From positions 1-64,000 of the forward strand of contig JADBYQ010000032.1 in NCBI GenBank assembly GCA_020402945.1: a stretch of 64,000 nucleotides of DNA, read 5' to 3'. This document shows, one piece after another, positions 25,668-34,525 of the stretch; position 1 is the first letter of the stretch; every line of letters begins with the position of its first letter. This DNA is from Cytophagales bacterium. Its GTDB lineage: Bacteria > Bacteroidota > Bacteroidia > Cytophagales > Cyclobacteriaceae. Both the position numbers and the translations under genes were made by a program. The notes under the pieces are model-generated. The model made no database searches and had not been told where the DNA came from. It saw nothing but the letters and a program-made list of their open reading frames with translations.

Positions 25668-27296
25668 TCAGGTGTTGTGAAACTTTCTGCTTGCAGACAA
25701 AAAATAGTAGATAAAGTATCCAGATAGAATGCGCATTGTTAAATCGATGATAATTGGCCAACCAGTTTGATGTTTAAGGTAATCAAAACTGTGAACTGGA
25801 AATAGAGTCGAACAGTAGTCGCCAATTGCCTTCATTGTTGTTGCTGAATCAATTGAAGAATTTGTTAAAAAATAAAAAGTATAATCAAAGGTATTTGTGG
25901 CAATCATTAAAATTGAAAAGAAGAAAAAATGAAACGCGAACAGAAACATTAATGGCCTGCCATAACTGAGGCCATAATTGCTGAATACCCCATTTGACCA
26001 CAATAAGAACCAATCAAGATATTCACGCCTTAAAAAAAGTATTTCTTTTTGCATCCTTTGCTCATGTGCTCTAAAAGATAGTTCATCAAATTTATTTGAC
26101 GCTTCTTTTGAGATTACTTTTAGCTGCCTATAGGCCTCTTTCAAAGAAAGTTGGTCTGTAATGATTGCTCTCGAATCGATAATTGTAGTCGTTTTTCGAC
26201 TTTCATCCAATTTGTGATTACTCATCCAATCGACTGTATTGAATTTTACTCTCACAATATCACTATGTTTTAAAATGAAATTGCAACCCTTTCTAAAACT
26301 AACATTTCTAAACTCTGAATTGCTAAAATAAGATTGGTCAATGGTTAAACTTGAGAGAATGGATGAATCCTCTACCAACTGTTGGCTAACATTGCTTCTA
26401 AGAAAAAAAAGATTTACAAGGTAACCTTTGATGTTTAATGAAAGTGTACTATCTAAAACCCTCAGGATACTAATTTTTGGTTGGTTATTAAGTTCTCTTT
26501 CAGGCAAGTCAACATTTATTGAGGCTTTTATATCAAGCTGCCCTTTCGACTTGTTTAATGAAATTTCATCAAGACTTGTTTCTTTAACTCGAAAGACAAC
26601 ATCCGAAGCATCGCTTGCTCTAAATTGTTTTATTTCCCCCTCGACTGTAGTGATTTGTAAATTTTGTGATTTCAAAATTGTTAGGCCAAGGGAGAGCTTG
26701 GTATTATTTAAATTAATGAATGAGTTATTGCATGTAGTAAATGAAATACTGCCAAGTTTGCAGTTATCTACATTCAAGTTGTGGTTTGAGGAATTGGTGA
26801 GGGCTATTTCAGAGTCTTTTAGTGTTTCGCAGTTTTTTAAATTCAAAGTAGTAGCAATAAAACCGCTCCCTTCATTGAGGTATGTGATACTACCAATAGT
26901 TGTTAAGTTAATATCTAAGTTGCAATAGTCTTGAATTAAAATCTTCTTAACTTGAGATAATTCTAGAGTGGTACTTTCTATTTTGACTTTTAGTTCTTGA
27001 CGATTTCTATTTGATACAATTGTCAGACTGTCAATACTGCAATCAATTAAATCAAACTCAAATTTACTATTAACTTCAATTGTTAGGTTGTGGATAAAAC
27101 AATCTGTTAGTTTAAGCGTTGCGGGTGTTTTATTTGTAATATTGAATGATTTCGAAAAGTAGCATTTTTTGAAAGTAATGTCTGAATCTATCCTTATTGA
27201 GTAGTCTTGATTGATAAATCTTAGCCCGGCACCGTTTATTAAATGTTCTAAATTTTCAACGAGCTGCAATTCCCGAATATCATAGTCATGTTTCAT
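25668..27296 (-). CDS. Beta-helix (pentapeptide-repeat-like) protein with C-terminal membrane domain
   Basis: A 542-residue protein with two parts. Residues about 1-360 are a regular series of short beta-strand turns rich in N, S, L and I (for example LNLKNCETLKDSEIALTNSSNHNLNVDNCKLGSISF), typical of a solenoid. Residues about 375-430 form a helical linker (SLKEAYRQLKVISKEASNK, EQRMQKEILFLRREYL). The rest has hydrophobic segments (FLFAFHFFFFSILMIATN and IIDLTMRILSGYFIYYFL) consistent with a small membrane or ion-channel-like domain. Base composition is more AT-rich than the housekeeping genes nearby. The function is unknown; a sensor linked to a channel is only an idea. Confidence 0.6.
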   Translation of the reverse strand: MKHDYDIRELQLVENLEHLINGAGLRFINQDYSIRIDSDITFKKCYFSKSFNITNKTPATLKLTDCFIHNLTIEVNSKFEFDLIDCSIDSLTIVSNRNRQELKVKIESTTLELSQVKKILIQDYCNLDINLTTIGSITYLNEGSGFIATTLNLKNCETLKDSEIALTNSSNHNLNVDNCKLGSISFTTCNNSFINLNNTKLSLGLTILKSQNLQITTVEGEIKQFRASDASDVVFRVKETSLDEISLNKSKGQLDIKASINVDLPERELNNQPKISILRVLDSTLSLNIKGYLVNLFFLRSNVSQQLVEDSSILSSLTIDQSYFSNSEFRNVSFRKGCNFILKHSDIVRVKFNTVDWMSNHKLDESRKTTTIIDSRAIITDQLSLKEAYRQLKVISKEASNKFDELSFRAHEQRMQKEILFLRREYLDWFLLWSNGVFSNYGLSYGRPLMFLFAFHFFFFSILMIATNTFDYTFYFLTNSSIDSATTMKAIGDYCSTLFPVHSFDYLKHQTGWPIIIDLTMRILSGYFIYYFLSASRKFHNT

Positions 27297-27455
27297 GTTC
27301 TGCGCTGGTTAGAAATTTGTTAACCCAACCTAATAGATAGTAGGATTGAACTTTTGCTTTTATTGTTTATCTAAAGATACTCAAAATCTTAAACTCCCTT
27401 TCCTACGCCTTGATTCGTGTCTCAACATTTTTCAAACCAACTCTTATTTATGTGT

Positions 27456-27477
27456 CGTCAGGTCTTCCGACCTGACG
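27456..27477. repeat. 9-bp inverted repeat (CGTCAGGTC/GACCTGACG)
   Basis: Perfect arms at 27456-27464 and 27469-27477 around TTCC. It lies in the 295-base gap 27297-27591, which otherwise holds no ORF I can support. It resembles the hairpins after ahcY and at 2254-2288, and a shortened copy lies at 28301-28312. Confidence 0.7.
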
Positions 27478-27591
27478 CTTCCTTCAGCGCCTAGTTGAAA
27501 TTTTACAGTCTTGTTGAATTAAAAAAAATCTTCTTCATATATTGTTTCCGAGCATTTTTATATTTGGTAAAACACTAGAATTTATGAAAAA

Positions 27592-27999
27592 ATGAATGCG
27601 AGAAAATATAGAGTTAAGCTCAATCTTTCACCGTTAGATTTTCCTGCCTTTGTTGGCTTAGCCAAGCAATCTGACTTTACAAAAACAGAACCTCCGCTTA
27701 TTGTTCACAACAAAGTAGTGTTAAAAATAACAAAGAAACTGATTCTTATTGAAACTTACACCAATAAAGAACATGAAGTATTCTCAGTGGAATCCATATA
27801 CGAAATACCTGCTATTGATATCAAAACCCGAGCCGATATTTACGAAGTATATAAAGATGCTGCTCTCGGCTTGAGTGAAGCTTATCATTATGTTCAGAAG
27901 AAAATGCCGCTTCCAACTTTGTTATTTCCGACTCAGCAAATTGAGATTTATCAAAAAGAGATTGATGCTGTATTTTATTTATTAAATACTAGAAACTGA
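27592..27999 (+). CDS. Hypothetical protein, 135 residues
   Basis: A soluble protein with no signal or membrane segment and no family I recognise. It is mixed beta/alpha: VVLKITKKLILIETYTNKEHEVFSVES strands followed by TRADIYEVYKDAALGLSEAYHYVQKKM helices. The ATG at 27592 is the only reasonable start. It is followed 30 bases later by a small membrane protein gene on the same strand, so the two may be cotranscribed. Confidence 0.6.
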   Translation: MNARKYRVKLNLSPLDFPAFVGLAKQSDFTKTEPPLIVHNKVVLKITKKLILIETYTNKEHEVFSVESIYEIPAIDIKTRADIYEVYKDAALGLSEAYHYVQKKMPLPTLLFPTQQIEIYQKEIDAVFYLLNTRN

Positions 28000-28028
28000 T
28001 TACAAATACCCCAACTATTAAATATAAA

Positions 28029-28283
28029 ATGGCAGACAAAGACCTTTCTGAATTAACAGATCAGGAATTGCTCGAGGAGGCAAAAAAAATGATATCATTT
28101 TCCTTTACCAATGCTTTGTTTATAGGATTCTTGGCGGGAATTATAATTTACAGTGTTGTTAAAAGCAGTTGGGGTATGCTCACTTTAATCCCCTTGTATT
28201 TTATTTATAAAATGGTGAATGATCCAAAGAATAAAAGAAGCAAAGACTTGGAGCGGCTACTGAAAGAACGAAATTTAAAATAG
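28029..28283 (+). CDS. Small membrane protein, 84 residues
   Basis: An acidic N-terminal helix (DKDLSELTDQELLEEAKKM) is followed by two hydrophobic segments (FTNALFIGFLAGIIIYSVV and GMLTLIPLYFIYKMV) and a basic tail (KRSKDLERLLKERNLK). This helix-TM-TM-basic layout is common in small uncharacterised Bacteroidetes membrane proteins. No function is known. Confidence 0.65.
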   Translation: MADKDLSELTDQELLEEAKKMISFSFTNALFIGFLAGIIIYSVVKSSWGMLTLIPLYFIYKMVNDPKNKRSKDLERLLKERNLK

Positions 28284-28300
28284 CCAGTGTTGTCTCATTT

Positions 28301-28312
28301 GGTCTTCCGACC
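28301..28312. repeat. Short hairpin GGTC-TTCC-GACC
   Basis: A truncated version of the 27456-27477 inverted repeat with the same TTCC loop, just after the 84-residue gene; CTTTTTT follows, so it could act as a weak terminator. Confidence 0.5.
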
Positions 28313-28362
28313 TGATCTTTTTTAAATTTGATTTATAGTTAAGCATCTACTGAAAGTGTAAA

Positions 28363-29121
28363 ATGCAAGCAAAACAATTTACTTACCACAATCTTGGTTA
28401 TTGGTTTCTTCTGCTATTCGTATTAGTCTTTGCGGGGTTTTATCACACCTATTTTATTGATTTGCTGGACGTCAAACCTGCGATCATTCATATTCATTTT
28501 TTGCTAATGGGTTTGTGGGTTTTAATGTTGATAGTGCAACCCTTTTTGATCAAGTATAAAAAACTGGCAACGCATCGATTGCTCGGTAAAGTAAGCTATG
28601 TATTGGTGCCATTGGTTTTATTGAGCGCGTGGTTGTTGGCGAGAAGTGGCTATTATCGAGAAATTGAACAACTCCGTGAGGCAGCTTCAGCCGGACTCAA
28701 TAGTATGACTGAGTTTGAAATATTGAAAGCCGCAGCGGTCGAACCAGCGGCCATTATTGCGCTGATGATATTTCCATTGTTTTATCTATTGGGCATTCGC
28801 CATCGAAAACAATCGTCAAAGCACGCGAGGTACATGCTAGCGACAGCGCTGATACTGTTAGGTCCAACGGTTGACAGAATCATTTTCATCAACTTGGGGG
28901 TAAAAAGTATTTTCGGTGTTTCATCCTATTTCGTTTCCATGCTAATCATTGATTTGACACTAGCATTCCTTTTATATGTTGATTTCAAAAATGGGAGAGA
29001 AACCAAAACACTTGGTTACTGCCTGCTAATTTTTATTACCAGCCAATTGGCATTCTTTATTTTACCCAACTTTGATGGGTGGGCAGTAGTTGTGAGGTTT
29101 CTCATGACTAATGGCCAATAG
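28363..29121 (+). CDS. Polytopic membrane protein of unknown function, 252 residues
   Basis: About seven hydrophobic helices: YWFLLLFVLVFAGFYHTYF, IHIHFLLMGLWVLMLIVQPFL, VSYVLVPLVLLSAWLLA, AAIIALMIFPLFYLLGI, YMLATALILLGPTVDRIIF, FVSMLIIDLTLAFLLYV and LLIFITSQLAFFILP. The histidines in HIHFLLMG and KLATHRLLGK, and the arginine-rich RHRKQSSKHARYM, recall heme- or quinone-facing membrane proteins of the DUF2306/cytochrome b561-like type, but this is not secure. The next gene, 24 bases downstream, is another membrane protein, so the two probably form an operon. Confidence 0.65.
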   Translation: MQAKQFTYHNLGYWFLLLFVLVFAGFYHTYFIDLLDVKPAIIHIHFLLMGLWVLMLIVQPFLIKYKKLATHRLLGKVSYVLVPLVLLSAWLLARSGYYREIEQLREAASAGLNSMTEFEILKAAAVEPAAIIALMIFPLFYLLGIRHRKQSSKHARYMLATALILLGPTVDRIIFINLGVKSIFGVSSYFVSMLIIDLTLAFLLYVDFKNGRETKTLGYCLLIFITSQLAFFILPNFDGWAVVVRFLMTNGQ

Positions 29122-29145
29122 TTTGTACGCATAGCCGCTACGTGT

Positions 29146-29532
29146 ATGGAGAACATGAATAGTAAACTACTCAATCTACTATTACTTCTAACTTCCCTGA
29201 TAGGATATTTGGAATGGGGCGGAGGAAACGAAGCCTTTTTGTTTCAAATAGAAGGTGATGTGCTTTTTAAGTTGGTAACCAACCCTACGTCTGTTATTCA
29301 CCCGTTTATTGTTTTTCCATTGGCCGCACAAGTTGCTTTGCTTGTGACTCTGTTTCAGAAGAAGCCCAGTAAAAGAATGACTTTTTGGAGCATGGGAGGG
29401 TTGGGGATTCTTTTGGTATTGGTGTTTGTGATCGGATGGATGACGTTGAACTACAAGATGATCGTTTCAACACTCCCATTTATAGGTGTTTCGGCTATAA
29501 CGATAAGATATTACAGGTTGGCAAGAGGATAA
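29146..29532 (+). CDS. Small polytopic membrane protein, 128 residues
   Basis: Four hydrophobic segments: LLNLLLLLTSLIGYLEWGGG, PFIVFPLAAQVALLVTLFQ, GGLGILLVLVFVIGWM and MIVSTLPFIGVSAITI. There is no signal peptide cleavage site and no recognised domain. Position suggests it works with the preceding membrane protein. Confidence 0.65.
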   Translation: MENMNSKLLNLLLLLTSLIGYLEWGGGNEAFLFQIEGDVLFKLVTNPTSVIHPFIVFPLAAQVALLVTLFQKKPSKRMTFWSMGGLGILLVLVFVIGWMTLNYKMIVSTLPFIGVSAITIRYYRLARG

Positions 29533-29584
29533 TTTAACATCTCGACAGAACAACTATTTTTGTGCCGTTAAGTTATTTTAAAGT

Positions 29585-30145
29585 ATGGTTAAGAAAAAAT
29601 TATCTCCAAAGGAAGTAGATCAATTGCTGCTAGCATTGAGTGCTCGTTTCTCAAAAAATAGTAGCCGTCATGCTGGTTTAGAGTGGGCAACTATTCTAAA
29701 GAAGCTGAGAAATTCACCCGATAAACTTTGGTCTCTGAATGAAATGGAGCGAACGGGCGGTGAACCAGATGTCACTAGTTATGACAAGAAAACAAACGAA
29801 TACATCTTTTGCGATTGTTCTGGCGAAAGTCCGGCAGGCCGTAGGAGTATTTGTTACGACCGTGAAGCGCTCGAATCCAGAAAGGAGAATAAGCCGAAAG
29901 ATAGCGCAGTGGGGATGGCAGAAGCAATGGGCATAGAGCTGCTAACAGAAGAGCAATATAAGGCACTTCAAAATTTAGAAAAATTTGATACGAAGACATC
30001 AAGTTGGGTGAAGACGCCTGCTCCAATAAGAAAATTGGGTGGCGCCCTATTTTGTGATTTTCGTTACGGCCAGGTATTTACCTACCACAATGGGGCGGAA
30101 TCATATTATGCAGCTAGAGGATTTCGTGGGTTGCTAAGAGTGTAA
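29585..30145 (+). CDS. DUF4256 family protein
   Basis: A 186-residue soluble protein with the strong DUF4256 pattern: WSLNEMERTGGEPDV, FCDCSGESPAGRRSICYDREAL, MGIELLTEEQYKALQ, KTSSWVKTPAPIRKLGGALF and YHNGAESYYAARGFRG. The near-invariant cysteines and histidine suggest an enzyme or metal site, but the biochemical role of the family is not known to me. It follows the membrane-protein pair on the same strand. Confidence 0.9.
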   Translation: MVKKKLSPKEVDQLLLALSARFSKNSSRHAGLEWATILKKLRNSPDKLWSLNEMERTGGEPDVTSYDKKTNEYIFCDCSGESPAGRRSICYDREALESRKENKPKDSAVGMAEAMGIELLTEEQYKALQNLEKFDTKTSSWVKTPAPIRKLGGALFCDFRYGQVFTYHNGAESYYAARGFRGLLRV

Positions 30146-30196
30146 TTTGTAACTGAATTCACCATAAATTTGATTTAACAAAGTTAGGGTAGCACA

Positions 30197-31027
30197 ATGA
30201 GTGATATAAAGTTATTTGAAACTAAGAAGGTTAGAACCCACTGGGATGAAGAAAAGGAGCTTTGGTACTTTTCTGTTATTGATGTTATTGAAGCTCTTAC
30301 TGGAACTGACAGGCCAAGAAAGTATTGGAACGATCTAAAAACCAAACTAAGGAACGAAGGAAGTGAGTTGTCCGAAAAAATCGGACAACTGAAAATGATG
30401 TCATCCGATGGTAAAAAGTATAGCACGGACGTTGCGGATACAGCTCAAATTTTGCGATTAATACAATCTATCCCATCACCCAAAGCAGAACCATTCAAAC
30501 AATGGCTTGCACAGGTTGGCTATGAGCGAATCGAAGAAACGGAAGACCCTGAATTAAGTTTTGATCGTGCAATGGAAACTTATCTTGCCAAAGGGTATAG
30601 TAAATCATGGATAAACCAAAGATTAAAAAGTATTGAGGTTCGGAAAGAGCTTACTGATGAATGGGAAAAACGAGGAGTTAAAAAAGGAATGGACTTCGCA
30701 GTTCTTACCGACATTATTACCAAAGCATGGAGTGGAAAATCGGTTAAACAATACAAACAATACAAGACGTTAAAAAAAGAGAACCTTCGCGATCACATGA
30801 CCAACTTGGAACTAGTATTGAATATGTTGGCAGAAGCAACAACCTCCGAGATTTCAAAAAGTAGGAAACCAAAGACCTTGGATGAAAGCAAGGTAATAGC
30901 CAAGCAGGGTGGAACAGTTGCCGGAAATGCACGAAAGGAGATCGAAACTAAAACGGGAGAGAAGGTGGTTAGTAGTTTGAATGCAAAGCAGATAGAACAA
31001 GGCAAACCAAAAAGGAAGTTGAAGTAA
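30197..31027 (+). CDS. BRO family/phage antirepressor-like protein
   Basis: A 276-residue protein. The first 110 residues are a Bro-N domain: RTHWDEEKELWYFSVIDVIEALTGTDRPRKYW, WNDLKTKLRNEGSEL, then KYSTDVADTAQILRLIQSIPSPKAEPFKQWLAQVG. The remainder is helical and basic. Such proteins occur in phages and also as isolated chromosomal genes; no other phage gene is near. A DNA-binding regulatory role is likely but untested. Confidence 0.88.
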   Translation: MSDIKLFETKKVRTHWDEEKELWYFSVIDVIEALTGTDRPRKYWNDLKTKLRNEGSELSEKIGQLKMMSSDGKKYSTDVADTAQILRLIQSIPSPKAEPFKQWLAQVGYERIEETEDPELSFDRAMETYLAKGYSKSWINQRLKSIEVRKELTDEWEKRGVKKGMDFAVLTDIITKAWSGKSVKQYKQYKTLKKENLRDHMTNLELVLNMLAEATTSEISKSRKPKTLDESKVIAKQGGTVAGNARKEIETKTGEKVVSSLNAKQIEQGKPKRKLK

Positions 31028-31058
31028 TGGTATACTGGTTAATTAACGCTAGACTATT

Positions 31059-32405
31059 TCATCCTCCCATCCTCACCCTCCAATTGGCCGGATACAAATT
31101 GTTGATTCGATTGCCTAAAAGATTTACCCAACCGAGCGGATGGTTTTGATAAGTAACTAGCGCAAACCCTTTTTGACCTTCACCAATTAAGGGCGTTTCT
31201 TTTCTGAGATAAGCCAGTGCCTGATCTAATGACAATTCGATTTGAGGAAATTGATTTCTATTCAATTCAAGCGAAAGTGCTACAGCATGTTCGGGTATTA
31301 ATTTTTCATGCTTGAGCGTAGCCACTGCTGTGCCTTTTGTGACTACGTTTAGATTATTGGCCAGCCAGTTAATTTCAGTGCTAAATTGCTCCGGCAATGC
31401 TACCATCAAATCATCGAGTAAAATCAATTGATGGGGGTGGAGCAACCATTCGTTGACTCGCTCTGCTATTTTTTTAGAGACCAGCGGTAGTTGGGTTTTG
31501 GTGCGCAATGATACTTCTTCCGCCTCGTCTTTTTTTCGCAAGACGGAGATAAAAAAACCTTCGCCTTTTACTTTGTGCGGAAAGAAGCGATACCCATAAA
31601 TCCCATTCTTAACTATTTCTTCAACACCCCAATTATTGTTGTGCTCTACCCTTAAACTTTGAATTTTGAATTTTGAATTATGAATTAGCCATCCAATGTT
31701 TTCTTCATTCTCCTTTTCATTATACGTACACGTACAGTAAATTAAAATTCCATCTTGCTTCAGTGCTGGCCACACATCAGCCAAAATACGTTGCTGTCGT
31801 TGTGCGCAAAGTGCTACATTGTCTTCGCTCCATTCTTCCATTGCCTTCGGGTCTTTGCGAAACAGACCTTCTCCAGAACAAGGCGCATCCACTACCATCA
31901 CATCAAAAAATCCATTCAGTCGCTGAAAGTCTTTAGGATCATTATTGGTCACCACCACGTTTGCATTTCCCCATTTTTGAATATTCTCCGATAGGATAGA
32001 AGCACGTGATCGAATGACTTCATTACTAACCAGCAAGGATTCTGGATTCAATAGACTTAACAGGTGTGTCGATTTGCCTCCAGGTGCTGCGCAAAGATCA
32101 AGTACGCGTAACGGTCGCGTCAAATCTACTGTTTGCTTGACAGCCTGTTCCAAAAACATGGAGCTGGCTTCTTGCACATAGTAGGTGCCTGCGTGGAAAG
32201 TTGGATCTAGCGTAAAAGAAGGTCTTTCCGGCAAGAAGTAACCGAAGTCCGTCCAAGCTATCTTTGGCAGGTCATAGGGTTTTTGTTTTGCCGCATTCAG
32301 ACGAATGCTGGTGAAAGAAGGCTGTTGATGAATTGCTTCGAAAGCAGGCCATTCTTCGGCCAGGGTAGCTTGCATTCGTTTTTGAAAGGCCTCAGGAAAT
32401 TGCAT
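31059..32405 (-). CDS. 16S rRNA m5C methyltransferase, RsmF/YebU type
   Basis: A 448-residue SAM-dependent RNA cytosine-C5 methyltransferase. The NOL1/NOP2/Sun catalytic core is present: VLDLCAAPGGKSTHLLSLL (SAM binding), VDAPCSGEGLFRKDP (motif IV cysteine) and YCTCTYNEKENE (motif VI catalytic cysteine). The C-terminal part resembles the RsmF PUA-like region. The segment HNSKFKIQSL before the C-terminal domain is encoded by a period-7 array (31657-31687). The target is inferred to be 16S rRNA by family. Confidence 0.9.
   Translation of the reverse strand: MQFPEAFQKRMQATLAEEWPAFEAIHQQPSFTSIRLNAAKQKPYDLPKIAWTDFGYFLPERPSFTLDPTFHAGTYYVQEASSMFLEQAVKQTVDLTRPLRVLDLCAAPGGKSTHLLSLLNPESLLVSNEVIRSRASILSENIQKWGNANVVVTNNDPKDFQRLNGFFDVMVVDAPCSGEGLFRKDPKAMEEWSEDNVALCAQRQQRILADVWPALKQDGILIYCTCTYNEKENEENIGWLIHNSKFKIQSLRVEHNNNWGVEEIVKNGIYGYRFFPHKVKGEGFFISVLRKKDEAEEVSLRTKTQLPLVSKKIAERVNEWLLHPHQLILLDDLMVALPEQFSTEINWLANNLNVVTKGTAVATLKHEKLIPEHAVALSLELNRNQFPQIELSLDQALAYLRKETPLIGEGQKGFALVTYQNHPLGWVNLLGNRINNLYPANWRVRMGG
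31657..31687. repeat. Period-7 array inside the RsmF-like coding sequence
   Basis: Four heptamers, TTTGAAT repeated three times then TATGAAT. On the coding strand they read as HNSKFKIQ. Confidence 0.85.
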
Positions 32406-32477
32406 TGGTCAAAAATATTGGTTGCGCAAGTCGGAAACAACCTTGAGGTATCTATTTAAAATCGATAACTTTGTCAC

Positions 32478-32747
32478 ATGCCTGTTATATCCATGTTTTA
32501 TGGTCTGATTGTGTCGATGTACTACCTTGACACAAAGAAACATAAGCTACCTCACATTCATGTGAAGTACGCAGAGTTTGAGGCAGTTTATCAGATACCC
32601 GAAGGAAACATTTTAGAGGGTTCATTGCCTTCAAATAAGGCAAAGCTCGTGTCTGCCTGGATTGAAATTCATTTGGATGAACTAATGGCAAATTGGGAAT
32701 TGGCCTCGACAGGAAACAAAGTTTTTATGATTGATCCACTTAAGTAA
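32478..32747 (+). CDS. DUF4160 domain protein (toxin-antitoxin-like pair, first gene)
   Basis: An 89-residue protein with the DUF4160 pattern: MPVISMFYGLIVSMYYLD, KLPHIHVKYAEFEAVYQIPEG, then LVSAWIEIHLDELMANWELA. DUF4160 genes usually precede DUF2442 genes; the PHIHV motif is characteristic. Its TAA overlaps the ATG of the next gene (TAATG). The pair behaves genomically like a toxin-antitoxin module, but toxicity is not shown for this pair here. Confidence 0.85.
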   Translation: MPVISMFYGLIVSMYYLDTKKHKLPHIHVKYAEFEAVYQIPEGNILEGSLPSNKAKLVSAWIEIHLDELMANWELASTGNKVFMIDPLK

Positions 32748-32992
32748 TGAACCCGCGCGTTAAATCTGTTACCTATAAAAGTCCCTACCGACTCAGGATT
32801 GTTTTTGAAAATGGCGAGCATAAAGAGTTTGACTTTTCATCCTATCTACATTTTCCCGTGTATACTTCTCTTATGGATGAGTCCGTATGTAGAAACGTAA
32901 AAGTGATTGCCGGAACAGTAGCTTGGAATGACGAAATTGATTTTGATCCGGACAGGCTTTACGAAGAAAGTATTGTTCTTCAAACAGCCTAA
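32747..32992 (+). CDS. DUF2442 domain protein (toxin-antitoxin-like pair, second gene)
   Basis: An 81-residue protein with the DUF2442 pattern: NPRVKSVTYKSPYRLRIVFENGEHKEFDF, then VCRNVKVIAGTVAWNDEIDFDPDRLYEES. It starts at the TAATG junction with the DUF4160 gene, so translation is coupled. DUF2442 may be the DNA-binding or regulatory partner. Followed 11 bases later by fahA. Confidence 0.85.
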   Translation: MNPRVKSVTYKSPYRLRIVFENGEHKEFDFSSYLHFPVYTSLMDESVCRNVKVIAGTVAWNDEIDFDPDRLYEESIVLQTA

Positions 32993-33003
32993 ACATATAT
33001 ACT

Positions 33004-34278
33004 ATGACTATAAAAGCCAATAGCCCAAAGTTAAAATCGTGGGTAGAAGTACCTGCCGGATCAGATTTTCCGATTCAAAATCTTCCTTTCGGAATCTTTA
33101 AGACCGAATACCTCTCGCCCGTGGCGGGCGTGGCCATTGGGGATCACGTGCTTGATCTGGTCTATCTTCATGAGAATGGATTTTTGGATGGGCTTGGACT
33201 ACCTGTGGGTATTTTCAATCAACGCTACATAAATGATTTTATCGGCTTAGGTAAGAAGAAAACCCGGGAAGTGCGCGAACGAATTTCTGAGTTATTGCAA
33301 CACGACAACGATGAGTTGAAATCAAATTTAGCCGCACGTGAGATCGCGTTGATTCCGATGAGTGAAGTGGAGATGCAGCTGCCCATTCGCATTCCTAACT
33401 ACACCGATTTTTATAGCAGCGAAGAGCACGCCACCAATGTGGGCACGATGTTCCGCGATCCCAAAAATGCATTGTTGCCCAACTGGAAACACTTACCGGT
33501 GGGCTATCATGGAAGAGCATCTTCCATTGTTGTTTCCGGTACTGACATCCATCGCCCAAAAGGACAAGTAAAACCAATCGATAGCGAAATACCTTTGTTT
33601 TGCCCCTCTCAAAAAGTCGACTTCGAATTGGAGATGGCGTTTATCACCTGTATCGAAACGAAGTTAGGATCATCTATTTCTACGAAAGATGCAGAAGATC
33701 ATATTTTCGGTTTTGTCTTATTCAACGACTGGAGTGCCAGGGATATTCAAAATTGGGAATACGTTCCACTCGGTCCGTTTTTAGGTAAGAATTTTGGTTC
33801 TACCATTTCACCCTGGATTGTAACGCTCGATGCGCTTCAACCTTTTCGGGTAAAAGGCCCCGATCAATTTCCACAAGTGCTGCCTTATCTGGTAGCCAAT
33901 GGCGAAAAGAACTTTGACATTTCGTTGGAGGTGTTGATTAAGCCAGAGCAGTCAGACGAAACCACAGTGAGTCGGTCAAATTTCAAATTCATGTATTGGA
34001 ATGTGAATCAACAATTGGCACATCACACAGTTAACGGGTGCAACGTGCAAGTGGGAGATTTGTATGCTTCGGGTACGATCAGCGGGCCTTCACCCGGTTC
34101 ATTTGGTTCGATGTTAGAATTGACCTGGAACGGTCAGCGCCCCATGCACTTGGCCGATGGCACGGAACGAAAATTTGTTAATGACGGAGACAGCGTGGTA
34201 CTGCGAGGTCATGCAGAAAAGGACGGTGTGCGAATCGGGTTTGGAGAGTGCAAAGGAAAAATTTTGCCGGCTCTTTAG
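33004..34278 (+). CDS. fahA: Fumarylacetoacetase
   Basis: Last enzyme of tyrosine catabolism, splitting fumarylacetoacetate into fumarate and acetoacetate. The 424-residue length and the two-domain plan fit the class. The N-terminal SH3-like domain starts at SWVEVPAGSDFPIQNLPFG. The catalytic C-terminal domain has the metal and substrate residues in YTDFYSSEEHATNVG, LPVGYHGRASSIV, QKVDFELEMAF and NDWSARDIQNWEYVPLGPFLGKNF. Co-directional with the DUF4160-DUF2442 pair but not functionally related to it. Confidence 0.96.
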   Translation: MTIKANSPKLKSWVEVPAGSDFPIQNLPFGIFKTEYLSPVAGVAIGDHVLDLVYLHENGFLDGLGLPVGIFNQRYINDFIGLGKKKTREVRERISELLQHDNDELKSNLAAREIALIPMSEVEMQLPIRIPNYTDFYSSEEHATNVGTMFRDPKNALLPNWKHLPVGYHGRASSIVVSGTDIHRPKGQVKPIDSEIPLFCPSQKVDFELEMAFITCIETKLGSSISTKDAEDHIFGFVLFNDWSARDIQNWEYVPLGPFLGKNFGSTISPWIVTLDALQPFRVKGPDQFPQVLPYLVANGEKNFDISLEVLIKPEQSDETTVSRSNFKFMYWNVNQQLAHHTVNGCNVQVGDLYASGTISGPSPGSFGSMLELTWNGQRPMHLADGTERKFVNDGDSVVLRGHAEKDGVRIGFGECKGKILPAL

Positions 34279-34337
34279 ATTAAGCTGAAAGTAGATTTGT
34301 AAGATTCATTTGTATGAACAACTGTTTCCGAGATAAT

Positions 34338-34517
34338 ATGGAAAAAAGTACAGGTACGATCAAAAAGGAACATAAACTGATTCGTGATAAAGTATTGCGT
34401 GGCTTGAGGCTGTCCTACAAAAAGCTTGTAAAAAAGCGTGCGCTTGAAAACGGTGACCTAGTATTGATGGTGAATGGTAAAATAAAAAATGTGAAAGCCA
34501 GAAAAATTAAGATTTAA
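34338..34517 (+). CDS. Small basic hypothetical protein
   Basis: A 59-residue lysine-rich protein from the ATG at 34338 (an upstream ATG at 34314 adds 8 residues). It contains RDKVLRGLRLSYKKLVKKRALENGDLVLMVNGKIKNVKARKIKI, with an N-terminal helix and a C-terminal strand set. Highly basic, so it may bind nucleic acid. It sits between fahA and a flavin reductase gene on the same strand. Not a recognised family. Confidence 0.5.
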   Translation: MEKSTGTIKKEHKLIRDKVLRGLRLSYKKLVKKRALENGDLVLMVNGKIKNVKARKIKI

Positions 34518-34525
34518 GATCATCT

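Noticed and set aside
30197-31027. Prophage boundary at the BRO-type gene
   Set aside because: There is no integrase, portal, capsid or terminase gene nearby and no attachment repeats were seen; BRO proteins occur alone on chromosomes.
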